The notes: generated by a model not told the origin, from the sequence alone. A stretch of DNA of 64,000 nucleotides from Helicobacter pylori (GCA_008032935.1 CP032039.1:1-64000), one strand, 5' to 3'; positions 30,164-43,072 are shown, counted from the first letter of the stretch. Translations and numbers: made by a program.

Positions 30164-31259
<1,096 letters not shown>

Positions 31260-31269
31260 TTCCTTAAAT

Positions 31270-33871
<2,602 letters not shown>

Positions 33872-33929
33872 TAAATCACCTTATTGAATTTGATTTGTTT
33901 ATTCTATCAAATCCTAGCCTAAAATCTAT

Positions 33930-33935
33930 TATAAT
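33930..33935 (+). promoter_or_regulatory. -10 box TATAAT for mqnD
   Basis: CTAT-TATAAT lies 35 bp before the TTG start of mqnD, followed by AAAGGA, in the gap divergent from recA. Confidence 0.55.
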
Positions 33936-33969
33936 AAAAGGACTTACCCTATCACAAAAGGATTTTACT

Positions 33970-34833
33970 TTGATTAGTGTCGCTCATAGCCCTGATGCTG
34001 ATGATATTTTCATGTATTATGCGATTAAGTTTGGCTGGATAGATTGCCCTATTAAAAATAAAACATTCCACAACATTGCCCTGGATATTGAAACCCTAAA
34101 CCAAGAAGCCCTAAAAAACACTTATGATGTGAGTGCGATAAGCTTTGGGCTATACCCTAAAATTGCGAACGATTACGCTTTGCTCCCTACAGCGACAAGT
34201 TTTGGGAATGGCTATGGGCCTAAATTAGTGAAAAAAAAGGGCGTGAAATTGAAAAAAGATTTTAGAGTCGCATTAAGTGGGGAGCACACCACCAACGCTC
34301 TCTTGTTTAAGATCTATTACAAACATGCGCGCATCACTTATATGAATTTTTTAGACATTGAAAAAGCGGTTTTGGAAGAAAAAGTGCATGCGGGCGTATT
34401 GATTCATGAGAGTATCTTGGATTTTCATAACGAATTAGAAGTGGAAAAAGAATTGTGGGATGTTTGGAAAGAACTCATTGAAGTGGATTTACCCCTGCCT
34501 TTAGGGGGCATGGCGATTAGGCGATCCATCCCTTTGTATCGCGCGATTTTGATTAAAAAGGCTTTGATTAAAGCGGTTGAAATCGCTTTAAAACACCAAA
34601 ATTTGCTCTCTAGCATGCTGTTAGAGCGTTCGCTCATTCGTGTCAATAAAGAGCGCTTACGAACTTATTTAAGCTTGTATGCGAATGAAACTTCAACGCG
34701 CTTAAGTGAGGTTCAAATTCTCGCCATAGACAAGCTTTTTGAATTGGGCTATCAGCATGGGTTTTATGCCAGTTTGTTAAAGACTAAAGATTGCTTGCTC
34801 ACTGATGAATATTTAAAATACCGTTTTTCTTAA
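33970..34833 (+). CDS. mqnD: 1,4-dihydroxy-6-naphthoate synthase (MqnD family)
   Basis: This is a periplasmic-binding-fold enzyme of the futalosine route to menaquinone. I chose the TTG at 33970 (MISVAHSPDADDIFMYYAI), which has AAAGGA upstream and gives 287 aa, the family length. The ATG at 33865 would add 35 residues lying in the promoter. Family motifs include IETLNQEAL, YDVSAISFGLYP and YGPKLVKKKG. H. pylori makes menaquinone only by this pathway. The stop overlaps the convergent gene's stop. Confidence 0.85.
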   Translation: MISVAHSPDADDIFMYYAIKFGWIDCPIKNKTFHNIALDIETLNQEALKNTYDVSAISFGLYPKIANDYALLPTATSFGNGYGPKLVKKKGVKLKKDFRVALSGEHTTNALLFKIYYKHARITYMNFLDIEKAVLEEKVHAGVLIHESILDFHNELEVEKELWDVWKELIEVDLPLPLGGMAIRRSIPLYRAILIKKALIKAVEIALKHQNLLSSMLLERSLIRVNKERLRTYLSLYANETSTRLSEVQILAIDKLFELGYQHGFYASLLKTKDCLLTDEYLKYRFS

Positions 34834-35597
34834 TCCAATTCTAGTTTATGCATAAGCAAGTAACGGATCACCCCATACAATAAAAGGATTTTTAAAAAAT
34901 CCACCCCCCATAAAAGATAGTATTGTTTTTCTTGTAATTCTTGTTGTTGCAAGAAATAATAAAATCCCTCATTGATGCTTAAACTAGAACTCATTAAGGG
35001 CAATAACGAATTGAACGCTAATTCCAAAACAACCCCCACCAAAATGAATAACAGCCCTCCGAGTAAAAAACGCGCTTTTTTGATCCTAGTAGCGTTTAAA
35101 GCGCTCAAAACAAATAAAAATTTCATTAAAACAAGCCCTAAAAACAGCGCAACGCCTATAGTTTTAGTGGGTTTTAACGCAAAGGTTTTTAAAGCGGTGT
35201 GCAAGATAAACAGCACGCTGGATTGCGCATTAAAAAGGTAATAGCCCAAACGCACGCTCGCCACAAACCAGAACAAACTGAAGATAAAAAACACCATGGG
35301 GAGCAAGATCTTAGGGAGCAATAAAGACTCTAAACTAATAGGTAAAGAAAAGCTTAAAACCCCCCTTTTAGAAAAAAGCGCATTGAGGTTTTTGATCGCT
35401 CCCACACTGATTGCAATCAGTAAAAACGCCCCCAAGACAAAAAAGAGCGTGTAGCTTAGGGTGAGCATGGTCGTTTCTTCAGCGCCTTGAGAGGAAAAAC
35501 AAACCGCTAAAATAGTGAGCGTTATTAAAAAATTCCCCACAACAACATTCCCTAATTGCCCCAAAGCATCATGTTTAAAAACTTTTAAAAAACCCAT
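34830..35597 (-). CDS. Hypothetical multi-pass membrane protein
   Basis: This is a 255-aa protein with about six hydrophobic helices and short charged loops; I do not recognise a family. The long loop 183-210 (LELAFNSLLPLMSSSLSINE) may be periplasmic. It is transcribed alone towards mqnD, overlapping it by 4 bp at the stops. Confidence 0.6.
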   Translation of the reverse strand: MGFLKVFKHDALGQLGNVVVGNFLITLTILAVCFSSQGAEETTMLTLSYTLFFVLGAFLLIAISVGAIKNLNALFSKRGVLSFSLPISLESLLLPKILLPMVFFIFSLFWFVASVRLGYYLFNAQSSVLFILHTALKTFALKPTKTIGVALFLGLVLMKFLFVLSALNATRIKKARFLLGGLLFILVGVVLELAFNSLLPLMSSSLSINEGFYYFLQQQELQEKQYYLLWGVDFLKILLLYGVIRYLLMHKLELD

Positions 35598-35685
35598 AGC
35601 CTTATTATACCCGTTTGGATAGAAAATTCAGGCTTTTTTAATGATTGAGTGTTAATAAAAACGCTAAAGGCATTTTTTAAACGCG

Positions 35686-36267
35686 CTACTTTAAAAAAGC
35701 CAGTTGCTCCAAAATCAATTCTTCTTTATTTTTAAAAACAAATTTAAAAAGGATCTTATAACGCCCCCTTTTATCGCTCTCTAACAAATCAAATTTTAAA
35801 GGCTCGCATGCGCTTCTACAATCAAGCGTTCCTAACCATCTGGGCTGTGATGGGCTGGGGTAAAACGCTAAATACACTTGAATGTTTGGCGGATCTAAAG
35901 CGGGTTTGAGCGGTTGCAATTGCGCATAAAGCGTGTTGGATTTTTCCAAAATCAAAGCGTTGTTTAAAAGGTTTTCTTGGAGTTTTTTATCCCCATGCGT
36001 GCCTTTAGAAAAATAGGGCAAAATGGGGGTTTTAGGGCTTTTAATAAGGGGTTTTAAACCCACTAAAAAACGATAATTAGACTTAAAATTTTCATAAGTT
36101 TTAAGCATAGCGTTAAAGTTTAAATCCACTTCGTTATGCCCTTTGAAATACACTAAATCGTTTTTAGGCGAATTTTTTAGGGCAAACACCACCAAAAACA
36201 CCACGATCCCAAGCCCAAGAATAAGCACGCTCATGATCCCTAAAGGCCAAAAGTTTTTTTCTTTCAT
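35686..36267 (-). CDS. FixH-like protein of the cbb3 oxidase cluster
   Basis: This 193-aa protein has one N-terminal membrane helix (about 8-30) and a periplasmic remainder resembling the FixH/CcoH group, which helps assemble cbb3 oxidase. The match is loose and rests mainly on its place downstream of ccoNOQP. It follows the TPM-domain gene by 11 bp. Confidence 0.6.
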   Translation of the reverse strand: MKEKNFWPLGIMSVLILGLGIVVFLVVFALKNSPKNDLVYFKGHNEVDLNFNAMLKTYENFKSNYRFLVGLKPLIKSPKTPILPYFSKGTHGDKKLQENLLNNALILEKSNTLYAQLQPLKPALDPPNIQVYLAFYPSPSQPRWLGTLDCRSACEPLKFDLLESDKRGRYKILFKFVFKNKEELILEQLAFLK

Positions 36268-36278
36268 TGGTTTCTCTC

Positions 36279-36863
36279 TTAAGATTTTTTAAAAAAATAA
36301 AGCCCCAAAAACGCGCCCAAAAGCGTCAATAACAAAATATAAATGATCACCTTTACAAAAGTTACTCCCTTAGGAGCGTTAAAATTCTGCACGATATTCA
36401 CATGATATTTTTCCGCTAAAGAATCTACTGCGACCGAATAGCCGTTAATGAGCATGGCTGAAATCCTTTGGGGCGTGTATTCTTTAGCGTTTGTGGGGAG
36501 TAAGGGAGCTATTTTTTCAAAAAAGATTTTATCAGTGTCTAACAAATCTTTAGGGTTAGCCACTAATTCTATTTTTTGAGCGTCATGGTAGAAAAAGAAT
36601 ACCACAAAAGGGGGTTTGAGCTGCTTTAAAAAGCTCTCTTGATACTTTTGGCGTTTATTTTTATCCGCCAAAGCGATAGGATTTTTTTCAAAATCCGTCA
36701 TATCAATCGCAAAACGCACGCCTGTTTTAAGATAAAGCTCTTTAGAAACGCCCTCCACAAACACAACGCTTTTTTCTACCAAACGCCCCTTAGAATTATT
36801 AAAAACATAATCATCAGCCCCCAAACAACAAACAAAGGCTATTACAAGCCATAAGATCCTCAT
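36279..36863 (-). CDS. TPM-domain exported protein
   Basis: This 194-aa protein has a signal peptide (MRILWLVIAFVCCLGADDY), a TPM (YgcG-type) domain (about 20-140, with LKTGVRFAIDMTDFE) and a C-terminal membrane helix (IIYILLLTLLGAFLGLYFF). Its ATG overlaps the stop of a 35-aa gene (ATGA). The context suggests a part in oxidase maintenance or assembly, but nothing direct is visible. Confidence 0.7.
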   Translation of the reverse strand: MRILWLVIAFVCCLGADDYVFNNSKGRLVEKSVVFVEGVSKELYLKTGVRFAIDMTDFEKNPIALADKNKRQKYQESFLKQLKPPFVVFFFYHDAQKIELVANPKDLLDTDKIFFEKIAPLLPTNAKEYTPQRISAMLINGYSVAVDSLAEKYHVNIVQNFNAPKGVTFVKVIIYILLLTLLGAFLGLYFFKKS

Positions 36864-36967
36864 GTGCTAAACAAAAACAAGTTAGGCACAAAAGAAATAA
36901 CAATTGTCATTAAAATGGTCGCTACTACCATTAAGGCTAAGATTTTTTCTAAAGTCGTGAATTTCAT
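36860..36967 (-). CDS. 35-aa single-helix membrane protein in the cco operon
   Basis: The frame is MKFTTLEKILALMVVATILM followed by TIVISFVPNLFLFST. It is one hydrophobic helix with a charged N-terminus. It overlaps both neighbours by ATGA (the upstream gene's TGA at 36964-36966, and the downstream ATG at 36861-36863), so the ribosome can step through all three genes. It is too short for most gene finders. The double overlap is strong evidence that it is real. It may be a small oxidase subunit or assembly factor. Confidence 0.72.
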   Translation of the reverse strand: MKFTTLEKILALMVVATILMTIVISFVPNLFLFST

Positions 36968-37170
36968 TTTTTACTCCCTTGATTGACTAATTCATAATTA
37001 GCGTGGTTTTGGGTGCTTTTTGCCTCTAAAGCGTTAATATCCTTATAGCGGTAATAATTGGTGGCTTGCTCTTTTTGGATATGGATCGCTTTGAGCGTAA
37101 AAAAAACGGCCACACACAATAAAATAACCACAATCAGTAAATTCCCTGCTAATCCGTTTAAAAATTTCAT
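36964..37170 (-). CDS. DUF4006 small membrane protein
   Basis: This is a 68-aa protein with one membrane helix (LLIVVILLCVAVFFTLKA) and a hydrophilic tail, matching the DUF4006 proteins found after ccoP in epsilonproteobacteria. It lies 10 bp after ccoP and overlaps the 35-aa gene by 4 bp. Confidence 0.75.
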   Translation of the reverse strand: MKFLNGLAGNLLIVVILLCVAVFFTLKAIHIQKEQATNYYRYKDINALEAKSTQNHANYELVNQGSKK

Positions 37171-37180
37171 CTCTTTTCCT

Positions 37181-38059
37181 TTAATCTTCTAAGGGTTTTA
37201 GCGATTGGATAAATTCGGCTAACGCTTTAACTTGCAAATCGCTAAAGTTTTTATATTTGAACGATGGCATATGCCCTATATTGCCCTTTTTGCCATGCGT
37301 TAAGATATTTCTCAAAAAATTCTCTGTGCCGTAAGCGGTCAAATCGGCCGCAAACACTTGATTTTCTTGCAAGCCCTTACCATCATTGCCATGACAGCCT
37401 GTGCAACCCATGCTTTCAAACAGCTCCTTGCCCTTATCAATGAGTTGAGGGTTTTCGGTTTTTTTAACGCTAGAAATTTCTGCCATCACATAGCTTGCGA
37501 TCGCTTTAGCGTCTTTTTCGTCCAATTCCATAGCGGGCATTTCCCCAGCGAGATAATCCATGCCTTTAGAGCCATGCTTAATGGTGTCCATAATGCCCTC
37601 TTCTTTACCCCAGCGCACCAGATTTTGAGCACTCCCATGCAAGCCTTCAGCGGTGATGCCATGGCATTGCGAACAATGGACTAAAAAGATGCCTTGCCCC
37701 ATATCCACCAATTCCTTTTGACCCAAATGCTTCCATTTGGCTTCAAATTTTTGGTTGTGCACTTTAACCTCTTCATTATATTGCCCGATTTGAGAAAAGC
37801 TATTCAGCGGATACCCAAAGAAGAAATACCAAAAAGCCCATACAATCGTGCACATAAAGCTTGCGATCCAGCCTACAGGCACATTATTGGCAAACTCCCC
37901 TATCCCATCAATCAAATGCCCATTTTCTACAAGCTCACCTTGGGATTTGCTGTCGCGCATTTCTTTAATGAGCGAACTGGATTCATAGATGGTTAAAACT
38001 AAAATCACAAGCGCTGCAATCAAGCCAAAAACATTTATATGGTCGTTTAAAAAATCCAT
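37181..38059 (-). CDS. ccoP: cbb3-type cytochrome c oxidase subunit III (dihaem cytochrome c)
   Basis: The 292-aa subunit has N-terminal membrane helices (about 10-28 and 65-85) and two c-type haem sites, CSQCHG (about 132-137) and CTGCHG (about 218-223). Methionine ligands lie downstream in AGEMPAME and IGHMPSF. It feeds electrons into the ccoN active site from the periplasmic face. Confidence 0.95.
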   Translation of the reverse strand: MDFLNDHINVFGLIAALVILVLTIYESSSLIKEMRDSKSQGELVENGHLIDGIGEFANNVPVGWIASFMCTIVWAFWYFFFGYPLNSFSQIGQYNEEVKVHNQKFEAKWKHLGQKELVDMGQGIFLVHCSQCHGITAEGLHGSAQNLVRWGKEEGIMDTIKHGSKGMDYLAGEMPAMELDEKDAKAIASYVMAEISSVKKTENPQLIDKGKELFESMGCTGCHGNDGKGLQENQVFAADLTAYGTENFLRNILTHGKKGNIGHMPSFKYKNFSDLQVKALAEFIQSLKPLED

Positions 38060-38060
38060 T

Positions 38061-38282
38061 TCAACTTTCCTTTATGCCCTTATCATGAACTTCTTTATGG
38101 CGTGGTTCAATCAACTCATCTTCTAAAGCATCATTTAACGCTAAATACCCGTATCGCTCATAATCCACGACACCCTTTTTTTGCTTTCTATACATGCTAA
38201 AAATATAAGCGTACAAAAAGAGCGTAAAAAGAATAGTGAAAAACGCATACGCAAAACCTCTCAAACTTTCTAAATCCATCAT
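38061..38282 (-). CDS. ccoQ: cbb3-type cytochrome c oxidase subunit CcoQ
   Basis: This 73-aa protein has one membrane helix (LRGFAYAFFTILFTLFLYAY) followed by YRKQKKGVVDYERYGYLALND, the normal CcoQ form. It stabilises the oxidase complex. It lies 1 bp before ccoP and 7 bp after ccoO. Confidence 0.92.
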   Translation of the reverse strand: MMDLESLRGFAYAFFTILFTLFLYAYIFSMYRKQKKGVVDYERYGYLALNDALEDELIEPRHKEVHDKGIKES

Positions 38283-38289
38283 TCACCCC

Positions 38290-38994
38290 TTATTTAGCGT
38301 TTTGATTAGCGTTGATTCTGGAATTACCCAAGCTATTCAAATAAGCGATCAAAGCCACAATTTCTAACACTTCACCTCTTTGAATAGCGTCTAGCACCCT
38401 CTTATCTTTCATGTCGGCTGTGATTTTTTTCGCTTCTTCTAAATAGGCTTTTTTCGCTTCTTCTACATTCCCTAATTTCACGCCGTTTTCTGTGTCATAA
38501 GGCACGCCAAAAACCTTTTTTTGCGTCAAAGCTTCTGCATAAGCGGTGTCAAAATCGCTCTTTTTGATGAATAAATGCTTATAGGCGGGCATGATGCTGT
38601 GCGGCACAACGCTTTTAGGATCTAGCATGTGCTTTTCATGCCAATCGGTTGTGCGATAATCCCCCACCCTGTGCAAATCAGGGCCAATCCTTTTAGAACC
38701 CCACAAAAATGGCCTGTCATACGCATATTCCCCACTCAAACTATACGCGCCATATCGATCCACCTCAGCTTGAAAAGGGCGAATAAGCTGGGAATGGCAA
38801 TGATAACAACCTTCTTGGATATAAATTTGCCTCCCCGCTGTCTCTAAAACCGTATAAGGCCGTAAGCCTTCAATCGGGCGAGCGGATTTGAAGAAATTGG
38901 GCAAAATCTCCACCAAGCCCGCGATCGCAAACACAAAAATAAACGCAAGAGTGAAAAAGAACGGATTCTTCTCTAAAAAACTAAACATCTCCAA
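38290..38994 (-). CDS. ccoO: cbb3-type cytochrome c oxidase subunit II (monohaem cytochrome c)
   Basis: The 234-aa subunit has one N-terminal membrane anchor (about 11-32) and a haem c site EGCYHCHSQ (about 57-65). The likely methionine ligand is in SIMPAYKHL. Typical CcoO sequence follows (RVGDYRTTDWHEKHMLDP). It lies 6 bp after ccoN. Confidence 0.95.
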   Translation of the reverse strand: MEMFSFLEKNPFFFTLAFIFVFAIAGLVEILPNFFKSARPIEGLRPYTVLETAGRQIYIQEGCYHCHSQLIRPFQAEVDRYGAYSLSGEYAYDRPFLWGSKRIGPDLHRVGDYRTTDWHEKHMLDPKSVVPHSIMPAYKHLFIKKSDFDTAYAEALTQKKVFGVPYDTENGVKLGNVEEAKKAYLEEAKKITADMKDKRVLDAIQRGEVLEIVALIAYLNSLGNSRINANQNAK

Positions 38995-39000
38995 CCTCCC

Positions 39001-40467
39001 CTATCTAGACATAGGCGTGGCGTAATTGGGCTCACGCTCTAATTTTTTGCCTGCTGTGATGGTCATAAAAATATTGTAGGCAAAAATAATAAATCCAATA
39101 AAATACATAAGACCCCCAACGCCTCTAATATTGTAATAAGGGATTAGCACCTTAACCGTGTCAATGAACTGGTAAGTAAGATTCCCATACTGATCCACAT
39201 CCCTCCACATCATCCCTTGCGTGATCCCTGCAATCCACATGGACGAAAAGTAAAGCACAATCCCTAAAGTCATGATCCAAAATTGGAAATCCACAAGCCT
39301 GCCTGAATAAATCTCTCTTTTAAAAAGCCTAGGCGTCATGTGATACATGCTTGCAATCAAAGTGAAGCCTACCCACCCAAGCACGCCGTCATGCACATGC
39401 CCTATAATCCAATCGGTGAAGTGTGCTAAAGCGTTCACGCTCTTAATGGCTTGAATAGAGCCTTCTAAAGTGGAAAGCATGTAGAAAGTTGAAGCTAAAA
39501 CTAAGAATTTGATCAAAGGGCTTTCTTTGAGCTGGTGCCACTGGCCCCTCATCGTTAAAAGCATGTTAATGGCTGTCCCCCACGAAGGCAAGATCAACAC
39601 CACTGAAAACACGCTAGAAAGGGTTTGCACCCAATCAGGCACGGTGGAATAAATCAAATGGTGCCCGCCCGCCCAAATATAAACAAACATCAAGCTCCAG
39701 AAAGAAAACAAAGTGAGTTTGTAAGAAAAGATAGGCTGACCGCTCTCTTTAGGCAAGAAATAATAAATCGTGCCAATCACCCCACTCGTAAAGACAAAAG
39801 CGACCGCATTATGCCCCCACCACCATTGAATGAGCGCATCATTACTGCCTGAATACATAGAAATAGAATGCCAAACACTCCCCATATCAGCGACAAAATA
39901 GGTGGGGACAGAAAGGTTATTGAAGATATACATCACCGCTATACCCACATAAGTAGCGATGTAATACCATAAAGACACATAAATGGTATTTTCCCTCCTA
40001 ACGCTCATGCTCCCAAACATATTAACCCCCCATAGCACCCATGCCACAACCACGATAATATCTAAAGGCCACATCAATTCGGCGTATTCTTTAGATTGAG
40101 TAAGACCAGCAAACAGGCTAATAACCCCTAGAATTAAAAGAAGAATCCAGAGCCAAAAATGCAATAACCCTACAATTTTCAAAAAAGGGTGTTGGTAATA
40201 AGTGATTTTAAGCACCCTTTGACCGATATAATACCAACTCGCCCAAATCCCTCCAAGAGTGAAACCATAGATCACCGCATTCGTGTGTAAAGGGCGTAAG
40301 CGGCCAAAAACGCCATACTCCCCTGCAATGTAATTCAAGTTAGGGAAAGACAATTCAAAAGCTAACACGATCCCTATTAACATGCCTATTATCCCAAAGC
40401 CAACCATCGCATAAAGAAACAATTTGCTAATGGAATAATCATAACTCAAAGGCACATTTTCTTGCAT
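39001..40467 (-). CDS. ccoN: cbb3-type cytochrome c oxidase subunit I
   Basis: The 488-aa catalytic subunit has about 12 membrane helices. Haem and CuB histidines are visible in LRPLHTNAVIYGF, WWWGHNAVAF, GGHHLIYSTVPDW and HFTDWIIGHVHDGVLGW. This high-affinity terminal oxidase is the only one in H. pylori and suits its microaerobic life. It is the first gene of the operon running to 35.7 kb. Confidence 0.97.
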   Translation of the reverse strand: MQENVPLSYDYSISKLFLYAMVGFGIIGMLIGIVLAFELSFPNLNYIAGEYGVFGRLRPLHTNAVIYGFTLGGIWASWYYIGQRVLKITYYQHPFLKIVGLLHFWLWILLLILGVISLFAGLTQSKEYAELMWPLDIIVVVAWVLWGVNMFGSMSVRRENTIYVSLWYYIATYVGIAVMYIFNNLSVPTYFVADMGSVWHSISMYSGSNDALIQWWWGHNAVAFVFTSGVIGTIYYFLPKESGQPIFSYKLTLFSFWSLMFVYIWAGGHHLIYSTVPDWVQTLSSVFSVVLILPSWGTAINMLLTMRGQWHQLKESPLIKFLVLASTFYMLSTLEGSIQAIKSVNALAHFTDWIIGHVHDGVLGWVGFTLIASMYHMTPRLFKREIYSGRLVDFQFWIMTLGIVLYFSSMWIAGITQGMMWRDVDQYGNLTYQFIDTVKVLIPYYNIRGVGGLMYFIGFIIFAYNIFMTITAGKKLEREPNYATPMSR

Positions 40468-40509
40468 GCAATACTCCTATTTGTAGTAAATTCAACAAAG
40501 ACAAATGTA

Positions 40510-40515
40510 ATTATA
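40510..40515 (-). promoter_or_regulatory. -10 box TATAAT for the ccoNOQP operon
   Basis: The minus-strand TATAAT lies 43 bp before the ccoN ATG; AGGAG is placed just before the start. Confidence 0.55.
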
Positions 40516-40600
40516 AAATTTTATCTTTTTCAAAAAGCTTAATTTTTAATCTTTTTCTGTAACATTGTAATAACTTAATCCCATTTGAATGGCATTTTTA

Positions 40601-40625
40601 AGCCAAATTATTACTATCTTTGGCT
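40601..40625 (+). promoter_or_regulatory. 7-bp perfect hairpin abutting the ribosome site of the DASS transporter gene
   Basis: AGCCAAA and TTTGGCT pair around an 11-base AU-rich loop and are followed at once by AAAGG, the ribosome site. Such a leader hairpin can tune translation. Confidence 0.4.
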
Positions 40626-40636
40626 AAAGGTTAAAC

Positions 40637-42085
40637 ATGATTAAACAAACTCTCACCATTCTTGCCCCTTTTTTTATCGCAACGCTGTTGTATTTTTTAG
40701 GCGCACCGGACGGGCTAAACCCTAACGCATGGCTTTATTTTTGTATTTTCATAGGCATGATTATAGGGCTAGTTTTAGAGCCGGTGCCATCAGGTTTGAT
40801 AGCATTAAGCGCGTTAGTGCTGTGTATAGCGTTAAAAATTGGGGCGAGCGATGAGGTAGCGAGCGCTAATAAGGCCATTTCGTGGGGTTTGAGCGGGTAT
40901 GCGAATAAAACGGTGTGGCTTGTGTTTGTCGCTTTTATTTTGGGTTTAGGGTATGAAAAAAGCTTGTTAGGGAAACGGATCGCTCTTTTACTCATTAGGT
41001 TTTTAGGGCAAACCCCTTTAGGTTTAGGCTATGCGATTGGTTTGAGCGAATTGTGTCTAGCCCCCTTTATCCCTAGCAATTCCGCTAGAAGTGGGGGCAT
41101 ACTCTATCCCATCGTTTCTTCTATCCCGCCTTTAATGGGTTCTACTCCTAATAATAACCCTGACAAAATCGGCGCGTATTTGATGTGGGTCGCTTTGGCT
41201 TCAACTTGCATCACTTCGTCCATGTTTTTAACCGCGCTCGCTCCTAACCCCCTAGCAATGGAAATCGCTGCCAAAATGGGCGTGAATGAAATCTCATGGT
41301 TTTCGTGGTTTTTAGCGTTCTTGCCTTGTGGGGTGGTTTTGATCTTGCTTGTGCCTTTATTGGCGTATAAAACCTGCAAACCCACCTTAAAAGGCTCAAA
41401 AGAAGTGAGTTTGTGGGCCAAAAAAGAATTAGAGGGCATGGGGAGGTTTTCTTTAAAAGAAATTTTAATGCTCAGCCTCACTTTATTGGCTTTATTGGGT
41501 TGGATTTTTGGCAAACCTTTAGGTTTGCATGCGAGCGCAACGGCTTTGATTGTCATGGTTTTAATGGTGTTTTGTAAGATTGTAAGCTATGAAGACATCA
41601 TTAAAAACAAGAGCGCGTTTAACATTTTTTTATTGCTGGGATCGCTGCTCACGATGGCTGGCGGGCTTAAAAATGTAGGGTTTTTAAATTTTATCGGCAA
41701 TGCGGCTCAAAATTTTTTAGAGCATGCTAACTTGGATCCGTTAATAGCGGTATTGTTTATTGTAGCCTTATTCTATCTGTCGCACTATTTTTTCGCTAGC
41801 ATCACCGCTCATGTGAGCGCGTTATTCGCGCTTTTTGTAGGGATTGGTTCGCATATTCAAGGGGTCAATTTGCAAGAATTGAGCTTGTTTTTAATGCTTT
41901 CTTTAGGGATTATGGGGATTTTAACGCCCTATGGCACAGGCCCATCCACCATTTATTACGGGAGCGGGTATATTCAAAGCAAGGATTTTTGGAAATGGGG
42001 GTTTATTTTTGGCTTTTTGTATTTGATCGTGTTTTTAAGCGTGTGCATACCTTGGGTCAAATTCATCGCTTATAGGTGGTTGTAG
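40637..42085 (+). CDS. DASS-family dicarboxylate/2-oxoglutarate transporter
   Basis: This 482-aa protein has about 12 membrane helices. The family pattern includes LEPVPSGLIALSALVL near 50 and a SNSARSGGILYPI segment near 150. DASS carriers of this subgroup exchange dicarboxylates such as 2-oxoglutarate and malate. The substrate here is inferred. The TAG stop is directly followed by the mutY start codon. Confidence 0.82.
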   Translation: MIKQTLTILAPFFIATLLYFLGAPDGLNPNAWLYFCIFIGMIIGLVLEPVPSGLIALSALVLCIALKIGASDEVASANKAISWGLSGYANKTVWLVFVAFILGLGYEKSLLGKRIALLLIRFLGQTPLGLGYAIGLSELCLAPFIPSNSARSGGILYPIVSSIPPLMGSTPNNNPDKIGAYLMWVALASTCITSSMFLTALAPNPLAMEIAAKMGVNEISWFSWFLAFLPCGVVLILLVPLLAYKTCKPTLKGSKEVSLWAKKELEGMGRFSLKEILMLSLTLLALLGWIFGKPLGLHASATALIVMVLMVFCKIVSYEDIIKNKSAFNIFLLLGSLLTMAGGLKNVGFLNFIGNAAQNFLEHANLDPLIAVLFIVALFYLSHYFFASITAHVSALFALFVGIGSHIQGVNLQELSLFLMLSLGIMGILTPYGTGPSTIYYGSGYIQSKDFWKWGFIFGFLYLIVFLSVCIPWVKFIAYRWL

Positions 42086-43072
42086 TTGGAAACTTTACAC
42101 AACGCCCTTTTAGAATGGTATGAAGAATGTGGGCGAAAGGATTTACCTTTTAGGAATTTAAAGGGCATTAACGCTCCTTATGAAGTCTATATCAGTGAAG
42201 TGATGAGCCAACAAACCCAAATCAACACGGTGGTTGAGCGTTTTTATTCCCCTTTTTTAGAAGCTTTCCCCACTTTAAAAGACTTAGCGAACGCTCAATT
42301 AGAAGAGGTTTTATTGCTTTGGAGAGGGCTTGGCTATTATTCAAGGGCTAAAAATTTAAAAAAAAGCGCTGAAATTTGCGTTAAAGAACACCACTCACAA
42401 CTACCCAATGACTATCAAAGCCTGTTGAAACTCCCCGGGATTGGCGCATACACGGCTAATGCGATTTTATGTTTTGGCTTTAGAGAAAAGAGCGCATGCG
42501 TGGATACCAATATCAAGCGCGTGCTTTTAAGGCTCTTTGGTTTGGATCCTAATATCCACGCTAAAGACTTACAAATTAAGGCGAATGACTTTCTTAATCC
42601 TAATGAAAGCTTTAATCATAACCAAGCCCTAATTGATCTAGGGGCTTTAATCTGCTCCCCTAAACCCAAATGCGCGATTTGCCCTTTCAATCCTTATTGT
42701 TTAGGAAAAAACCACCTAGAAAAACACACGCTTAAGAAAAAACAAGAAATCGTTCAAGAAGAGCGTTACTTGGGCGTTGTGATCCAAAATAACCAAATCG
42801 CTTTAGAAAAAATAGAGCAAAAACTCTATTTGGGGATGCACCATTTCCCTAATTTAAAAGAAAATTTAGAATGCAAACTCCCCTTTTTAGGCGCCATCAA
42901 ACACAGCCACACTAAATTCAAGCTCAATTTAAACCTCTATTCAGCCACAATAAAGGATCTAAAAAACCCCGTTCGTTTTTATAGTCTTAAAGACTTAGAA
43001 ACCTTACCCATAAGCTCTATGACGCTTAAAATCTTGCATTTTTTAAAACAAAAAAATTTATTTGGGGGTTAA
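42086..43072 (+). CDS. mutY: A/G-specific adenine glycosylase
   Basis: MutY removes adenine mispaired with 8-oxoguanine. The 328-aa protein has the helix-hairpin-helix LPGIGAYTANAI (about 114-125), catalytic Asp in ACVDTNIKRVL and the iron-sulfur cysteines in CSPKPKCAICPFNPYC (about 191-206). The C-terminal part is a shortened NUDIX-like recognition domain. It starts with TTG immediately after the upstream stop, so it depends on coupled translation. Confidence 0.93.
   Translation: METLHNALLEWYEECGRKDLPFRNLKGINAPYEVYISEVMSQQTQINTVVERFYSPFLEAFPTLKDLANAQLEEVLLLWRGLGYYSRAKNLKKSAEICVKEHHSQLPNDYQSLLKLPGIGAYTANAILCFGFREKSACVDTNIKRVLLRLFGLDPNIHAKDLQIKANDFLNPNESFNHNQALIDLGALICSPKPKCAICPFNPYCLGKNHLEKHTLKKKQEIVQEERYLGVVIQNNQIALEKIEQKLYLGMHHFPNLKENLECKLPFLGAIKHSHTKFKLNLNLYSATIKDLKNPVRFYSLKDLETLPISSMTLKILHFLKQKNLFGG

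Noticed and set aside
41104-41556. 150-codon minus-strand frame inside the DASS transporter gene
   Set aside because: Antisense shadow of a clear membrane transporter; the composition is an artefact of hydrophobic codons on the other strand.
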